Notes: generated by a model from the sequence alone, not told the origin. A stretch of 64,000 nucleotides of DNA from Cryptomeria japonica (GCF_030272615.1 NC_081414.1:824181396-824245395), one strand, 5' to 3'. Shown: positions 1 through 12,507, numbered from the stretch's first letter. Numbers and translations: made by a program.

Positions 1-369
1 TTTTCCTTTCAAACTCTGCAGCTTAGCAACTTTCTCCTATTTGTCTCCTTCATACAGGATTTCAAGCTTCTCCCAGATCTCATGTGTAGTATGAAGTCCC
101 ATTGCATTTGTCATTTTAGAATTAGTTAGGGCAATAATAAATGCTTCCTTCGCTCTAATATTATGTTCAACTTCCTTGATCTCATCAGTAGTAATTGGTA
201 CATCTGGAGGAGAAGAATAGGCATTTTTTGTAATCATCCAGTAACCTTCTCTAAGACATTTTAAGTGAACTTCCATTTGGTTCTTCCATATAGCATAGTT
301 ACTTCCATCAAATCTTGGATTGTCCTTCTTAAAGATGACACCTATAGCTGCCATCCTGGATCTTCTCAA
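1..369 (-). pseudogene. Copia retrotransposon gag (5' part, cut by window edge)
   Basis: The frame reads leftwards from a methionine near 369 (a second start, MAAIGV, is 15 nt later). It gives a Copia-type gag N-terminus: a DNPRFDGSNYAIWKNQM motif, then an EAFIIALTNS and HEIWEKLEILYEGDK stretch typical of the UBN2/DUF4219 gag family. In the living element this would be the capsid-like protein packaging the RNA. A TAG at 37-39 ends the frame, but gag-like residues (EKVAKLQSLKGK) continue in the same frame to the window edge, so this is a nonsense-mutated copy. It lies just inside the LTR at 411-1652 with a primer-binding-site-like sequence between them, so it belongs to that element. Protease, integrase and RT would lie outside the window. 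Confidence 0.85.
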
Positions 370-396
370 GTAGTTAATCTTCTTTTGGAGGATCTA

Positions 397-408
397 GCTC
401 TAATATCA
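397..408 (-). promoter_or_regulatory. Primer-binding site of the Copia element
   Basis: On the minus strand this reads TGATATTAGAGC, two changes from the usual plant Copia site TGGTATCAGAGC, which is complementary to the 3' end of initiator methionine tRNA. It sits two bases inside the LTR edge at 411, between LTR and gag, exactly where a primer-binding site should be. Confidence 0.65.
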
Positions 409-410
409 AT

Positions 411-1652
411 TGTTACTAGTATAGAGGAGGAAAATTGAGAGGGGGGTGAATAAGTTTTCACCAGATCTACAAACTTAACTACAAAAATAGATCTAATAAA
501 TTGCAACAATAATAAAGATAAGTAAATTGATAGCACAATACACAACACGAAGATTTTGATGTGGAAAAACCGGTTAAGGAAAAAACCACGGTGGGAACCT
601 ACTCATAGTAAGATGACACTATATAGCAGTATGTGAAAATATTACAATGGGGAATGCACATGCATTCAGGCACACTACCTAGAGCTCACTGCTCAAAAGA
701 TAATGACTCGGAATGCTACAACCCTTAGGGAAGTCTCACTGACTTATGTAACAAGATTCAGACTACAATCTAGAAGAAATGAACTAAAAGAATAACATCT
801 CCAAATGCTTGATTATAATTCCAGTTAAGCACAATTGTTTGCTCTGTAACACCAATATCTCCTCAATCACACCACTAAAAGATGAATCACTTGATCACAC
901 ATACACTACTCTCTGATAATGTAGACACAACCTTGATATATAAATTACATAACATCATCACCTATTTATACAATCCATCAACCTTGATAACAAAGTCGGC
1001 TAAACCCTTAACTCATAATTATAAAATTACATCACACAATACAAAGATTGACCACCAGACCAATATAATGATTTACATGACATAGCATGGACCTAATTCA
1101 AATTACCAAATGTGAAATACCACCGAAAATCACTCCAATAACAAATGCAACACGCAACACAACCAAGAAAACCACATAACACGAAAATAGTCACTGGTTC
1201 ATGAAAACCACCAATAAATCGCACAAAGATAATGTAGATCATGAAAAAAAATAGGACACAATTAGGAAATACCAACAAGCACATTAGCATCATCAGAAAC
1301 AACTACACCAACACCACTTATCAAATCTTCATCGATCGACATCTAAAAACTCAAGAACACAACCAATCAACAACTACCATGAAGAAAGATAACTTGCGAA
1401 GCACCAAATCATGAACCATCTAAAATGAAGATACACAAGACAATCCTAAACATCATCCCAAAATCTCAGCACAAGATCTGATCACACCAGAATATACCAA
1501 AGGAAATACTAAACTCTGCAAAGTGCTAATCAACAAAGCAAAACTACTAACCGGATCATAAGATCTTTCCAATTTGTACACACCAGAGAAATTCACGGGA
1601 ATATGTTGATATCAATGACAACAACATATCCTAGCAGCAACAATGTCCAACA
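411..1652 (-). mobile_element. Copia 5' LTR (minus orientation)
   Basis: The LTR starts TGTTACTAG on the plus strand and ends GTCCAACA, giving the usual TG...CA ends. It is about 1242 bp long. It shares blocks with the solo LTRs at 38851-39746 and 58922-60155: a G-rich block followed by GTGAAT near one end, a block AAACCACGGTGGGA, a block with CTCACTGCTCAA, and an end block ATCAATGACAACA. The three are therefore one conifer-like LTR superfamily. The right edge is inferred from those shared ends. The other LTR and the target duplication lie outside the window. Confidence 0.7.
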
Positions 1653-2400
1653 ATCTAATCAAGCTTAACACTAATTGTAAAGCAAATTGAACTTTAAGCA
1701 TAACACTCAACCAAAATAAAGCCCTAACTTTTAACCATATTAAACACTAATATTAAATCAAAATAAAGATTAACTATGAACCTAACTAAATCATAATCTA
1801 GATTGAATTGTAAACCTAACACCAAATTAAACCCTAGTAGTAAACCAAATTGAAGCCTAACTTTAAATAAAATGAACACGAATTTCAAATAAAATGAAAC
1901 TCTAAATATAAACCAAAATGATTTGTAACCCTAACCCTAATCATAATTAAATTATAAACCAAATTAAACCCTAACAATAAACCTAAACCAAAATATACTA
2001 TAAACCTAACACTAAACAAAATTAAATTCTAACTCTATACAAAATCAAACAATAACTTGAACTTTAAGCATAACACTAAACTAGAATAAACCCAAGCTTT
2101 AAATCATATTGAACCCTAACACTAAACCAAAATAAACAATAATTATAAGCCTAATTGAATGATAAACATTTAAAAATTATAATGCTAACACTGAACCAAA
2201 TTGAACCCTAACACTATAAACCAAAGTGAACCCTAACCCTAAACCAAACTATATCTAAATGATAAACCAAATAAAACCATAAACCTAACATTAAACCAAA
2301 TTCAATCCTAACTCTAAATACAATTGAATCCTAAAACTAACCCTAATTGTAAACCAAATTAAACCCTAACCCACAATAGAACAAGTTAAACCGTAACGCT
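1653..2400. repeat. Degenerate telomere-like minisatellite
   Basis: This AT-rich field is built from loosely repeated units of about 22-25 bases such as CCCTAACACTAAACCAAATT. Short runs of the plant telomere heptamer CCCTAAA occur, for example AACCCTAACCCTAA near 1927 and again near 2225 and 2340. No coding frame is present. It could be an eroded interstitial telomeric array or an unrelated minisatellite that happens to contain CCCTAA. Confidence 0.6.
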
Positions 2401-2755
2401 ATTAGCACAAGTCTTTTTAATACTGGAAGAGGGTTCTTGGTTCAAATAACATGAATTTCAACAATCTAATGCACCCACTTCATTAAAAGGCAAGCCTATT
2501 AAATGTTGTAAGATTTATATTTTTTGAATAGGAAAAATATATAGCACAAGACTATTTCATATTAATCTTTTTTTTTATATTGAAGCGGCCCAGCCAAGTC
2601 ACCTACCTGTTAATATTAATCTTAAAATGATATTAATTTGGAAGAAAGTTCTTGGTGAACTTCAACAATAAGAAAAAAAAGCAAGTCTGTGAGTTGAAAA
2701 ATTCATAAAATACTGCATGTCTTAAATTGTTAAGAACTAAACCAACTACATCTCT
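2401..2755. other. Unassigned AT-rich spacer
   Basis: I see no gene, terminal repeat or array here. It is the flank between the telomere-like field and the left CACTA terminus. Confidence 0.5.
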
Positions 2756-3000
2756 CACTAGTACATTCGGAGCTGATTTTCGACGACCGTTTGTCGGATT
2801 TTCGACAAATTTTCATCAGAGTGTCGACAAAATCCACCGTTGAAAACTCGGCGTCGGATTGGTCGACGATGCCATGCCCGTCGAAAATTCGACAATCCAA
2901 TGGACTCTGTCGACGGTCAAAGAAGTCGTCGGTCGAAAGCTTGGTATTCGTCGTAATTCCGACGATGATCATTTTTATAAAAAAAATAAATATAAAAGAG
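2756..3000. repeat. Left CACTA terminus and subterminal repeats
   Basis: The stretch is GC-richer than its surroundings and full of TCGAC, GTCGG and CGACGA words in both orientations. The clearest motif is the near-palindrome at 2948-2966. It pairs with the right-hand region 19150-19485. Confidence 0.75.
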
Positions 3001-4496
3001 TAGGTTTGGACCAAAGCTAAACACTGATCAAGTTTCATCTGATCGGACAGACAGCGTGGTTTCGTGAGATCAAGCTGAACGTGTTTTAACTTTCACGAAG
3101 TGGCGAAAGGGTTTGGTGGGTCCCAGAGATAAGCGGTCTTCTTTGGTTAAAGAATGATCGGGTTGGAAAAAGATCAATGGCTTCTCATTATTTTGTGGTC
3201 GGGCGATGCATGAGCTATACCTTCAGCGAAATAGCGAAAAGGTGGAGGGTCTAGCTAAGAGTGGTAGTAAATGTGGTAACCCCAGTTGGCGATGACATGG
3301 TGGTGACAAGGCACTCAGTTGGTGGTATGCAGTGGGTCCGGGCAAGGTTGTCATAAAAAGAGTAAACAATGAGCAAGTTCTTGAGACCTAACGACTCGCG
3401 TGAATTCGCGAAGATAAGGTGCTAGCAAGTTAGTCATTGCGAAGTAGCGAAAAGGCCGATGGGCCCAAGGGACAGGCATGGCATGAAGTTAAAAGCAGAT
3501 CAGGTCTGTTTTGATCTAACGGTTCTCGTGGTTTTGTGGTTGCAAGACAAATGAAGAATAATGTTCACAAAGTCGTGAAAGACAAGTGGAAATCACACAG
3601 AGGAGTGACATGACACGTGGTTTAAAAAAGTGGTTGAGGGCTCGCCTAGGTGTAACCGACAGTTATGTGGGAATAGTAAAAGGGAACACATGGCGGATTA
3701 ACGGTGGAACCAAAAGGAGTTTCCAGGGCTAATGGCCGACTTCCATGTGGCATTTATTAACCAGATAACAAGGGGGGTAAGTAATTCCTGGATAAAGGGC
3801 CCACTTAAAAGGCATTCATCTCAAGATTGATCCAACACTTCTCATTGTTTCGTGACCCAAAGATGCCCGTAGCTTAACCTCAGCGAAATAGTGAAAACCG
3901 TTAGCCATCAAGATGAGGCGCGATTAGTTAAAAGGATTGACGGTCTCGGTTGGAGTTAAAAGCTAGGTGATTTGAATTTGATCTAACGCTTGGCGCAGCC
4001 TCGTGAAGGAAAAGTGTATGACTGTTAAACTCTGCGAAGTGGCGAAAAGGAGGTAGGGCCCGACACTAAAGAAAAGAGATTAAATGGAGATAAAGGCGAT
4101 GTAAGTTCTCGAGATCCAATGGCCAACATTGTTTCGCGAAAGAAAAGAACACGGGTTTTATGTTCTGTGAAGTAGCAAAAGAGCGAAACAGAGGAAAGAC
4201 AGAGAAATTATGACCCGTTGGAGCCAGTTTTAAATTCGATAATTCTGAAAAGAAAGCCAAAGCATGGGGATTTAATTTCTAAAAACTTAAATGCCAACTT
4301 GCCCTTTTCAGTCCACATCAACTTGATTGCTAAGTATTGTTGCAGAGCGAATTGTTGCAGAGCGATTTTCTTTAGGCAAATAATCAGGTTTCTTGTGCTT
4401 TTCTTGATAACTCTTGGTTTGTTCTCAAATACTGCTATGTGAATTACTTCATTAGAGGTCTGTGCTAGCTTCTAGTGGTATAATTGTTTGACCAGA
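3001..4496. repeat. Upstream region with degenerate GCGAAGTGGCGAAAAGG repeats
   Basis: No gene is seen. A motif resembling CGAAGTGGCGAAAAGG recurs irregularly, roughly every 120-200 bases (near 3095, 3225, 3440, 3880, 4035 and 4160). It is often followed by a GGGCCC-like block and preceded by GATCTAACG. The repeats stop shortly before the start of the plus-strand coding region at 4497, so they may be its promoter or leader. Confidence 0.55.
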
Positions 4497-4698
4497 ATGG
4501 CACCCAGAAGAGAATTTGTAGGGAAAGTGAATTACCAGGACCGAAATATCTGTGATGATTTTTTAGAGCAATTAACCATGTCCACCAATGTTGGGGCTAA
4601 GGCCAAAGAGCTAGTACCTAAGAACCCATGTCTAAAAATTGGAGATAGCCTTTATGATAAGGGTAATTGGTTGAGGGACCCTGAAATAGGATTGTTAG

Positions 4699-6530
4699 TG
4701 ATGCTTTGCAAAAAGGATTACAAAATCTGTTTGATGGCAACACACACAAGAGCACAAGAAACAAACGTTAGTGTTAGCAACAAAAGATTATCCTAAACAG
4801 GCATATCAAGAGAGATATTAAGCATGAAATAGAAAGCATATAAACATAGAATAAAATAGCTAATCAAGATGCTCATAGTTGCTCCTCCCTTGTTCCTCTC
4901 CTCTCCAAGTCCCAAATGAGTGTAGCTCTCAGCTTTTAGCACTAGCCATGGATGCCATATGGAGATTCAAGATAGTTGAATATGATAAGCAAATGCTATG
5001 CAAGTGTAGATAGTGATGCTATGAGAAAGCTCTATGCTAATGCCAGTATAACAACAATACTCTAATGCTTCTCTTTTTTTGCTTGAGGAGAAGGGTTCTA
5101 TTTATAGAAGAAATGGGGAAATGAAGGGTTAAGATTGAATGGTTTAATCAAGGGCCAAGTTTGAAAGTTGGGGATCCATGTGCACAATTGGCACTAATAA
5201 AATGGTGACAAGTGCCAACATAGGATTGGGTTGAGAGAAGAGGTTGGAGGCATTAAAGGCCTGAGAAGACCTCATGGTTATCTAGAGGCTAAGGGTCAAG
5301 TCCAAATTAAGATTACCCACTAGATTAAGAGTTAATCCAAGGATAAACCTTTGTGCAAATGTTTAAGAGATAATCATGGTCAAAGCATTAATGGCCTGAT
5401 GAGACCTTTGGGTTGGGTAGAGGTTGAGTCAAAACAAATGTTTTAACCATGTGGGAGGGTTTGAGGTAACCATTAATGGTTATTGGAGACTTTGGGGATT
5501 AAGTGGTTGAAGGTTGAAAGCCTTTAATGGTTATCAAAGACTTTGAGGGTTTGAGAAGTGACTTCCCTTTTGCTTAGGAATGTGACAAAGTTTAGAGAAG
5601 GGGTTAGGTTATTTAGAAGTGATTAGAAAATTCTAGAAGGGGTTTAGGCATGCAAGTGGATTTTGTAGGAAAATGCAAGTGGGAGAAATTTTGGTATTTT
5701 CAATTAAAGTAAAATCATTTATTTCAATTAAATGGTGTAATTTGCATTTGGATAAATATTCAAATAAATATTAATTTATTTAAATGAGAAAAATGAAGAT
5801 AAAGCATTAAAATGCTTGAAGACTTTGAGGGAAACCATTAAAGGCTTGAAGACTTTAAGGAAAACCATTAAAGTCTTAAGAAGACTATAGAAGGAAGCCA
5901 TCAAGTTTGAAGACTTTAAAGCCATCAAGTTTGAATACTTTAAGGGAAACCATTAAAGGTTTCAAGTGGGTGAGGATAAATAGGATTTTAAATAAATAAT
6001 TTATTTAAAATAGTTGTGCAACTTGCTTTTGTAGGAAAATACAAGTGGGTGGAGGATAAAGGTGATTTAAATAAATTATTTATTTAAAATAATTGTGCAA
6101 CTTGCATTTGTAGGAAAATGCAAGTGGGTAGAGGATAAAGGTGATTTAAATAAATTATTTATTTAAAATAATTGTGCAACTTGCATTTGTAGGAAAATGC
6201 AAGTGGGTAGAGGATAAAGGTGATTTTAAATAAATGTTAATTTATTTAAATGTGAGAGGTGGGATTTTGGGGGATTTAAATAAATATTAATTTATTTAAA
6301 TGTGAGAGAAGATTTAATTAAACAAATATGATTTATTTATTTAATTAATGGTCTGAATTTGGTTAAGTGAATTAAATCAAATAAATTGAATAATTTATTT
6401 AATTAATAGGAGAAGAGGGTTAAGATGAATTAATTAAATATTAATTTAATTAATTCATTAATTGATGGTTAAATAATCAAATAAATACTAAGTATTCATT
6501 TAATTAAGTGGACAGATTTATGTGACTACA
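4699..6530 (-). mobile_element. Solo LTR, 1832 bp, with perfect 5-bp duplication gttag
   Basis: On the minus strand the LTR begins TGTAGTCACATAAATCTGTC and ends in CA. GTTAG flanks it at 4694-4698 and 6531-6535. A TATA-like TATAAATAG on the minus strand near 5106-5098 fits an LTR promoter in that orientation. No internal region remains, so it is the product of LTR-LTR recombination. Removing it restores the reading frame of the plus-strand gene it interrupts. Confidence 0.88.
5660..6330. repeat. 79-bp tandem repeats within the solo LTR
   Basis: The word GTAGGAAAAT recurs at 6031, 6110 and 6189, a 79-bp period. Each unit carries GCAAGTGGGTAGAGGATAAA and an AT-rich TTTAAATAAATTATTTATTT palindrome. 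A looser earlier copy lies near 5667. Shorter CATTAAAG/GAAGACTTT repeats lie at 5810-5950. Confidence 0.8.
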
Positions 6531-9500
6531 GTTAGGCTTAGGACTCTTCAAAGTCGGTTATGGGTAGAGGAATTCCCCAGCTCCTTTGAATGGCATATGG
6601 GAGCAGGATGTAGGAAAGCTTGTGGTCCCAGGTGTTTTTATGGATGTAGATCTATTAGCCATGATTGCACAGAATTATGACTCTGTGGCAAGATACATCA
6701 GGAATATAAAGGGATCAGTCTTGATTGAGATAAATGAAGATGAATTCAGGAAAGTGTTTAAACTCAGTGAGTCCTCCAATTTGTTAGAACCTATTGACTT
6801 TGAGTTGTTAGCCTAGGTTCACAACACACAAAGGGATCATCTTAGAAGTGGCCCATTGAAAGAATTATTTGTAAAGATAGGGGGGTTAACAGTTGTAGGC
6901 CCCAGTACAATGGAACCATTCTCTCTCAACCTATTCACTCTGAGAGCTAAGGGTATGTATTGGGCATTATGCTAGATTTTTGGAGAGGATGCTGAAAAGA
7001 ATATTCCAACCCATTATATGTTAATGATTGCACAAATTCTAAACCGCTCCCTAGCAATAATAATTGATTATACCTCATACCTTGCTGATGCAATCCATAA
7101 AGGGCTAGTAGGAATAAAAAATGGTAAGGTGGATAGGCCATTTGGATAGTACTCCATGTTAATGCATATGTTTCTGTTCAAAGGGACTGATTATTTTGGA
7201 AAGGAGATGGACCTGATAAGGTCAAGGATAAAGAGGAGATGCCAGTGCAATTGTGGAGTACTCTTCTATCTTGGGATAGAGAAGATGCAAGTTATTTAAA
7301 GTTTGATAGATGCTTTGCATCTAAAATTAGGATTCTTCTATGCAGAGAAAACCCTAGAATTCCTAAGGCTCTTTTGGAGTTTCTCAGACCAAAGGAGTTT
7401 GCAGAGGATATCAAGATTGTTCACAATTGGGGAGACATGTATTTGTACCCTGTGTCTACTATTTTTAGAGTGTTTGGATTTAGAGGCACCCCCTTTTTAC
7501 TACCCTATTAGGTCCCATTGAAGATAGGGATTGCATAAGTCCTGAGACAAATTGGGGGAGTATAAGAAGCAGAGCTAACCAATAGAGGTAAAGGGACTAT
7601 TTTCCCAACTATTACCATGGATCACCATTTTGTGATCACTAAGGGTGGATGGAGATTTTTTGAAGAATTCTTTAAGCCATATAGGTTGTTTACTACAGTG
7701 TCAAGATGTGCAGACCTTGAGGATTTTTTCAATGGCATGTTCAGAAAAAGAGCAGTGTGCAGAGGTAGGCCGCATCAATTTTAGTTCCCAGAAGATCTAA
7801 TTAGAAATGAATTCAGCTTAGATGAGAAAGAACTGAGGAAGGAGAAGTGGGTGGCATATAAGAAAGCCTTTGATTTTATCGATCAATTTGACACTAGCTA
7901 TGACCCCCTTTCTAGCTTCAATCCATTTGAGGACAAAATAAAATTCCTGATTCTTTATTTTGAAGATCTCATGCAGACCTTAAAAGAAAAGAGGGAGGCC
8001 ATAATGCAAAATGAGCCTGATAAGGCTAAGATGGTATTGGCTAGGCCTGCCTTTGCTAGGGATATCCTACGTGGTGACTATGTAATGCACAAAAGGTCAA
8101 AGTACACTGTGATAATGCCAGTGACAGGTGAGCCTTCCACTTCAAAAGGGAAGAGGAAAATTGAAGATGTCATTGACATCCAGGATTCCCCTAAGAAGCA
8201 GAGAGTGGGAAAGGAAATTGAAACTGATGAGCCTCAATATTCTCCATCTTAGTCTCCTATCCACATTGGAGATGAACAAGTTGTGGCTGAACAATTATTG
8301 CAATTAGGGACTCTCGGTGAGATTGCCTATACCTATGAGGAGACCCAAGAGGGGATGCCCGAAGAGCCACCTAATGCTAAAATGGATTTGACTGATGGTG
8401 AGTTAAAGGGCCAAGAAATGGACCTTACTGTTAAGCAATCTAGTGAAAAATTCCTGGCTAACAGTAATTTTGTCACATTAGGAGCTTTTATACAGTTTCT
8501 ATGGAAGCAAAATATTGATCAATTCAAGACTAGATGTGAATAAAGGAAAAGTGAACAACCTCTTAAAAATACAACTTAGGTAGAAGAAGAGGTTAAGCAA
8601 GAAATGATGGAGGAGTTCAAAGCAATCACCCCTGAGAAAGGAAGAGAAATGGTAGCAAAGGCTGGTGTGGTGATTCTCCCTGAATGGGATATAGCCGATG
8701 CCTTGGTGCTTCATGTAGTGAGGAAAGAAACAAAGCCTATGGAAGGAGTGACATTCAGCAAGGATAATACTGCTCTTGTCATGTGGTCTTTAAAGAAGGA
8801 TGAAAACAAAAGAAGGAAGGATGCATCAGATTCTAGCCTCTTAGGAGGCATGATAGTTAAAAGAGTCCAAGACATAGGGGTAGTGGAAGCTACAAGCACA
8901 GTCCTAGAGACTACAAAATTTAGTGTTGCGATGGCAGAGAAAGAGGCACAAGAAAAGGCTAATCTCCAATTGAAGTTGGAGACTATTTTAAAAGCTTACA
9001 ATGATGCTAAAGAAGGAATAGCCAACAGAGACAGCATAATTGCTAGACTTCAGAGTCAACTGGCAGGTCAATACCATCCCGATGAATCTTCTACACTCAT
9101 GATAGCCTCCTCTCCAGCAAGACCCCCTCCTACTAGTCCCATCATTGAATATCCCCCTTCTCCTATGCCTTCTAGTTCCCAATTACTTGAAAATGTCCAA
9201 CATGAGTTGGAAAAATTGAAACAAGCTCAAACATTGTATGCAAACAAATATGAGGAGAAGGTGAAAGCCACCATCTTGAAGTTTGTTGACTCAGTCAAAA
9301 CCTCCAATGTATACATAAATATGAAGAGGATTCTTGAGATTTTGATCAAATTCAAAGAAGAAGAAGCCACTTTGGAACCAATCCTAAATAAGTGGGTGCC
9401 TAGAGGTAAAGAGTTACAGCTCATGTGTTCTTCCCATCCAGATGCAGAAGAGAATGACAATCTAAGGTCCACATGTGAGTTTCTAAAAGAGATGAATATT

Positions 9501-10020
9501 CTTTTAGTGGAAGGAGCAAGTATAAAAAGAAAAGCCCAACTTTATAGGAAAGAATATTCAAATCATAAATTTGAAATGTTTCTAGGAGGTTTCATTGGTC
9601 CTGTCCAGCTAAAGGAAGAGAAGACTTGGTTAAAGGAGGTGGACCACAATTTGTCCCTAAGGATCAATCAGATTATTAGTACTAATGACACATCCTTATT
9701 TGTCCAAACAATTGAGGAAATTGAAAAAGTGAAATCTCATTATGGTTTCATAGAAACAGAGATTGGACATGTACGAGTCACTTGGAAGCGGCTAGAAGAT
9801 ATGAAACGGAAGGTTGCTAGTTTTACTTGGCCTAGTGATGATGTGTATCAGGAGTGGAAAGATAAGTATATGGGATAGAAAGAAGATGCTCAGGAGCAGT
9901 TATAGGAGGTTGCAACAGAACAACAAGCAAAGGAAGCCGCAAATGCTGAAAAGGACTTATAACTGCTTCTTGAAAATGACCAGTTGTTTGTAACAAACTT
10001 TCTTTTGAAGGGTCCAAAGC

Positions 10021-10690
10021 TTGTATGCATCCATACTATTATAAATGGATACCAGGACTCCTAAAAAAATGATCGCAAGTAATTGTAAGAAAACGCTGCA
10101 GAAATTTATCTGAGCATTTTTCTAGTCTTATGGAGAATACTTTGAGTTTTGTAATATTTTCTCAAAATTAATATCAATATATAGACTATCAACTTTCGAG
10201 CCTAAATTTTGTGTTGTCTTTTGGTCTACTTGCAAATATTTACTATTTTCAATATGAGTAATCTAGGGTTATTCATTTGAGTATGGATTGTAAGGCAATC
10301 TTAAATAGAGGTGTTTCTTAGCTTTTCTTTCCAGGAGGGAAATTAAATATGCATGAAGCATTTCTATTAGTAAATTCCTTGTGGGAGATTTTGAATTTGA
10401 TGAATGCAGTCTAGTTTGATAAGGGTAAATTCTTATGTATGTCAGGCATATGTGGGGTTTTATAGAAGCTGAGGTGATGGGATATGTGGAGATATTTGAT
10501 TGTGGGAGTATTGTTTAAACTTAGATGACTCTGTGGCCTAGATAAGGCACTGGTATGCATACAAGAAACATCTAGTTCTATTAAGGCACAAGCATCAAAC
10601 TCAGAGGTTATGACTAAGATGTTTATAGAAAATATCATTGCCTACAAAAAATTCATGGGATCATTAGTCCAAAATGAGTGATCATAAAGT
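10021..10690. other. Spacer between the two converging CACTA genes
   Basis: I see no credible coding region. The left part looks like the trailer of the plus-strand gene. The right part borders the last exon of the minus-strand gene. Confidence 0.4.
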
Positions 10691-10729
10691 AAATTACAAT
10701 TAGAGTATATATAATAATAATTTTAAAGT

Positions 10730-11118
10730 ACCTGGAACCTTTTGTATCTTTAAGGGAAGCATTTCTTTGTCACTCACCACGAATGTGGCATGCAATGTTC
10801 CCGTACTAGCAATACAAGAAGATCCAGGAAACGATGCTATGTTATCAGCAGTAGTCACCTGTGGCACATCCTCATGTGCATCTCCTCCTACAAAAAATGA
10901 ATCCACTATGAAATGGCATCTACCATTTGCAAGTTTTCTGCTGTCTTATACAATAAACACATGACAGAAGATAGAGCAAAAGAGGGATCTACCAACAGTG
11001 GGACACACACTAGAGGATGTCTGCATGCTACATGTTGCTAACATTGCAGTCGACAATACAAGTGAGGGTGACCTCTGATGAGGTGGCGTTGACATTTGCA
11101 TAGTAACATTGACATCAC
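10730..11118 (-). pseudogene. 3' exons of the CACTA transposase gene (unassigned tail)
   Basis: Two candidate exons read leftwards. One (about 10996-11118) runs from GDVNVTMQMSTPPHQ to SSSVCPTV and is preceded by a TTTAG acceptor. The next (from about 10893) reads GGDAHEDVPQVTTADNIAS and follows a TTTGTAG acceptor. The residues are low in complexity (Ser/Thr/Val) with no domain I recognise. They keep frame and splice-like borders with the better exons upstream, so they are probably the C-terminal end of the same transcript. The exact 3' end is uncertain. Confidence 0.4.
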
Positions 11119-11430
11119 CTAAAGAATAAAACATTAAATTTATGAAAAGTGCAAGAATTGTAAACAAGGATGAACATTTATTTTGAAAATTGACAGTATG
11201 ACGTATGATGTGTTTTGGGTACTCAGAGTGATAAGCCAAGCAAGTGATAATACAAGAAAATTGTCATCACTTGATCTTGTAACACCCTGATCGTAGGAAC
11301 GACTTTCATGAGGGCGAATAAATTGCCGTAAAAACAATACGTACATATTTTAATTAATGACATAAAAAGAGAATAAAATATAAACCATTATTGAACTTTT
11401 GTTATAATTAAAGCTTTCATTATTGCTTAC

Positions 11431-11844
11431 TTGCAATTTTTCTGTTGTCTTATACAATAATTCCACCCTCTGTCGTATCTCATCAGTGGTAGGATGCACG
11501 GCTGCCAAAGCAACAATATCTTTTCTCATTTTTATAAGAGGCATTTTAAAGAATTTCACAAGGTCTGTGGGATCTTCAGGGTCATCATTGCTTAACCCTA
11601 ACGATTCCACATCCATAGAAAGGTGCTCAGGTACTGCAACTCCCTTTCCCTTTCCCCGAACATCCACCTGTGTCAAGAATATCATTAACAATTACAAAAT
11701 TAGTATAAATCACTAAAAAAAGGAACATAATAATGTAATAGTTTGCGTCTACCTAATTTGTACAATTACAATGAGGTTTACCTGCTCAGTAGAAGTGTTG
11801 CAAGGTACATCTCTGTCTGTGATATGTGATGGATCCATGTCGGC
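11431..11844 (-). CDS. CACTA transposase gene, two C-terminal exons
   Basis: Exon 11844-11782 encodes ADMDPSHITDRDVPCNTSTE and a final Gln. Exon 11667-11431 encodes VDVRGKGKGVAVPEHLS through DIVALAAVHPTTDEIRQR to EKLQ. The borders fit AG acceptors (TCACAG, ACACAG) and GT donors (GTAAAC, GTAAGC) on the minus strand, and the frames join cleanly. The second exon has the look of a helical conserved region, but I do not know a named domain for it. It lies directly downstream of the DUF4216 and acidic-tail exon, so it probably belongs to the same gene. Confidence 0.5.
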
Positions 11845-12242
11845 CTGTGACAATGAAAAAATATATAAAACGTTAGCGAAATTACATCATACACAACATG
11901 AACAACATGAACTTTTGTAGACAAAAAGAGTATTAAATATTAAAAAGATGTTGTCATCAAAATCATTGTAAATTTTTTAATTCCTTACCTTTACTTTATG
12001 TAGACTATGCAGGATCCTCAACTAAATGGTCACATAAATAGTCACATAGCTAATAAACAATCCAATTTCCATAAATAAACATAGTTTAAAAATTGTCACA
12101 TAAATAAAAGGTGCATCATGAATTAATTATGTAATGGCATTAGAATTCAAAACAAAATGAATTAATTATGTAAAAAAAATTCTATCAAGAAGTCAATATT
12201 AAATAGATAATATAGTAATCGCATTCCTCATACATTTCATTC

Positions 12243-12275
12243 TTCATCATCATGAACATCAAGGTCATCATCACC

Positions 12276-12325
<50 letters not shown>

Positions 12326-12434
12326 TTCATTCTCATACATTTCATTCTTCATCATCATGAACATCAAGGTCATCATCATCATCATCATCATTTCATTCTC
12401 ATACATTTCATTCTTCATCATGAACATCAAGGTC

Positions 12435-12507
<73 letters not shown>

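Larger units (their letters stand above)
4497..10020 (+). pseudogene. Long unrecognised coding region inside the CACTA, interrupted by a solo LTR
   Basis: The frame opens with MAPRREFVGKVNYQD at 4497 and runs to 4698, where a solo LTR interrupts it. After the LTR (from 6536) it resumes in the same frame, because LTR plus duplicated gttag is 1837 bp and the residues read through as GLLGLGLFKVGYG. One frameshift lies near 7190-7210. From 7239 to about 9970 one frame is kept, broken only by stop codons. The best stretch is 8604-9878 (424 codons). The product would exceed 1000 aa: an N-terminal globular part, a basic GKRKIED/KKQRVGKE segment near 8150-8215, a proline/serine-rich linker near 9100-9180, and charged coiled-coil-like segments after it. 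I do not recognise the family. It starts close to the left CACTA terminus and converges on the transposase, so it may be an accessory gene, a captured host gene or a separate insertion. Confidence 0.6.
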
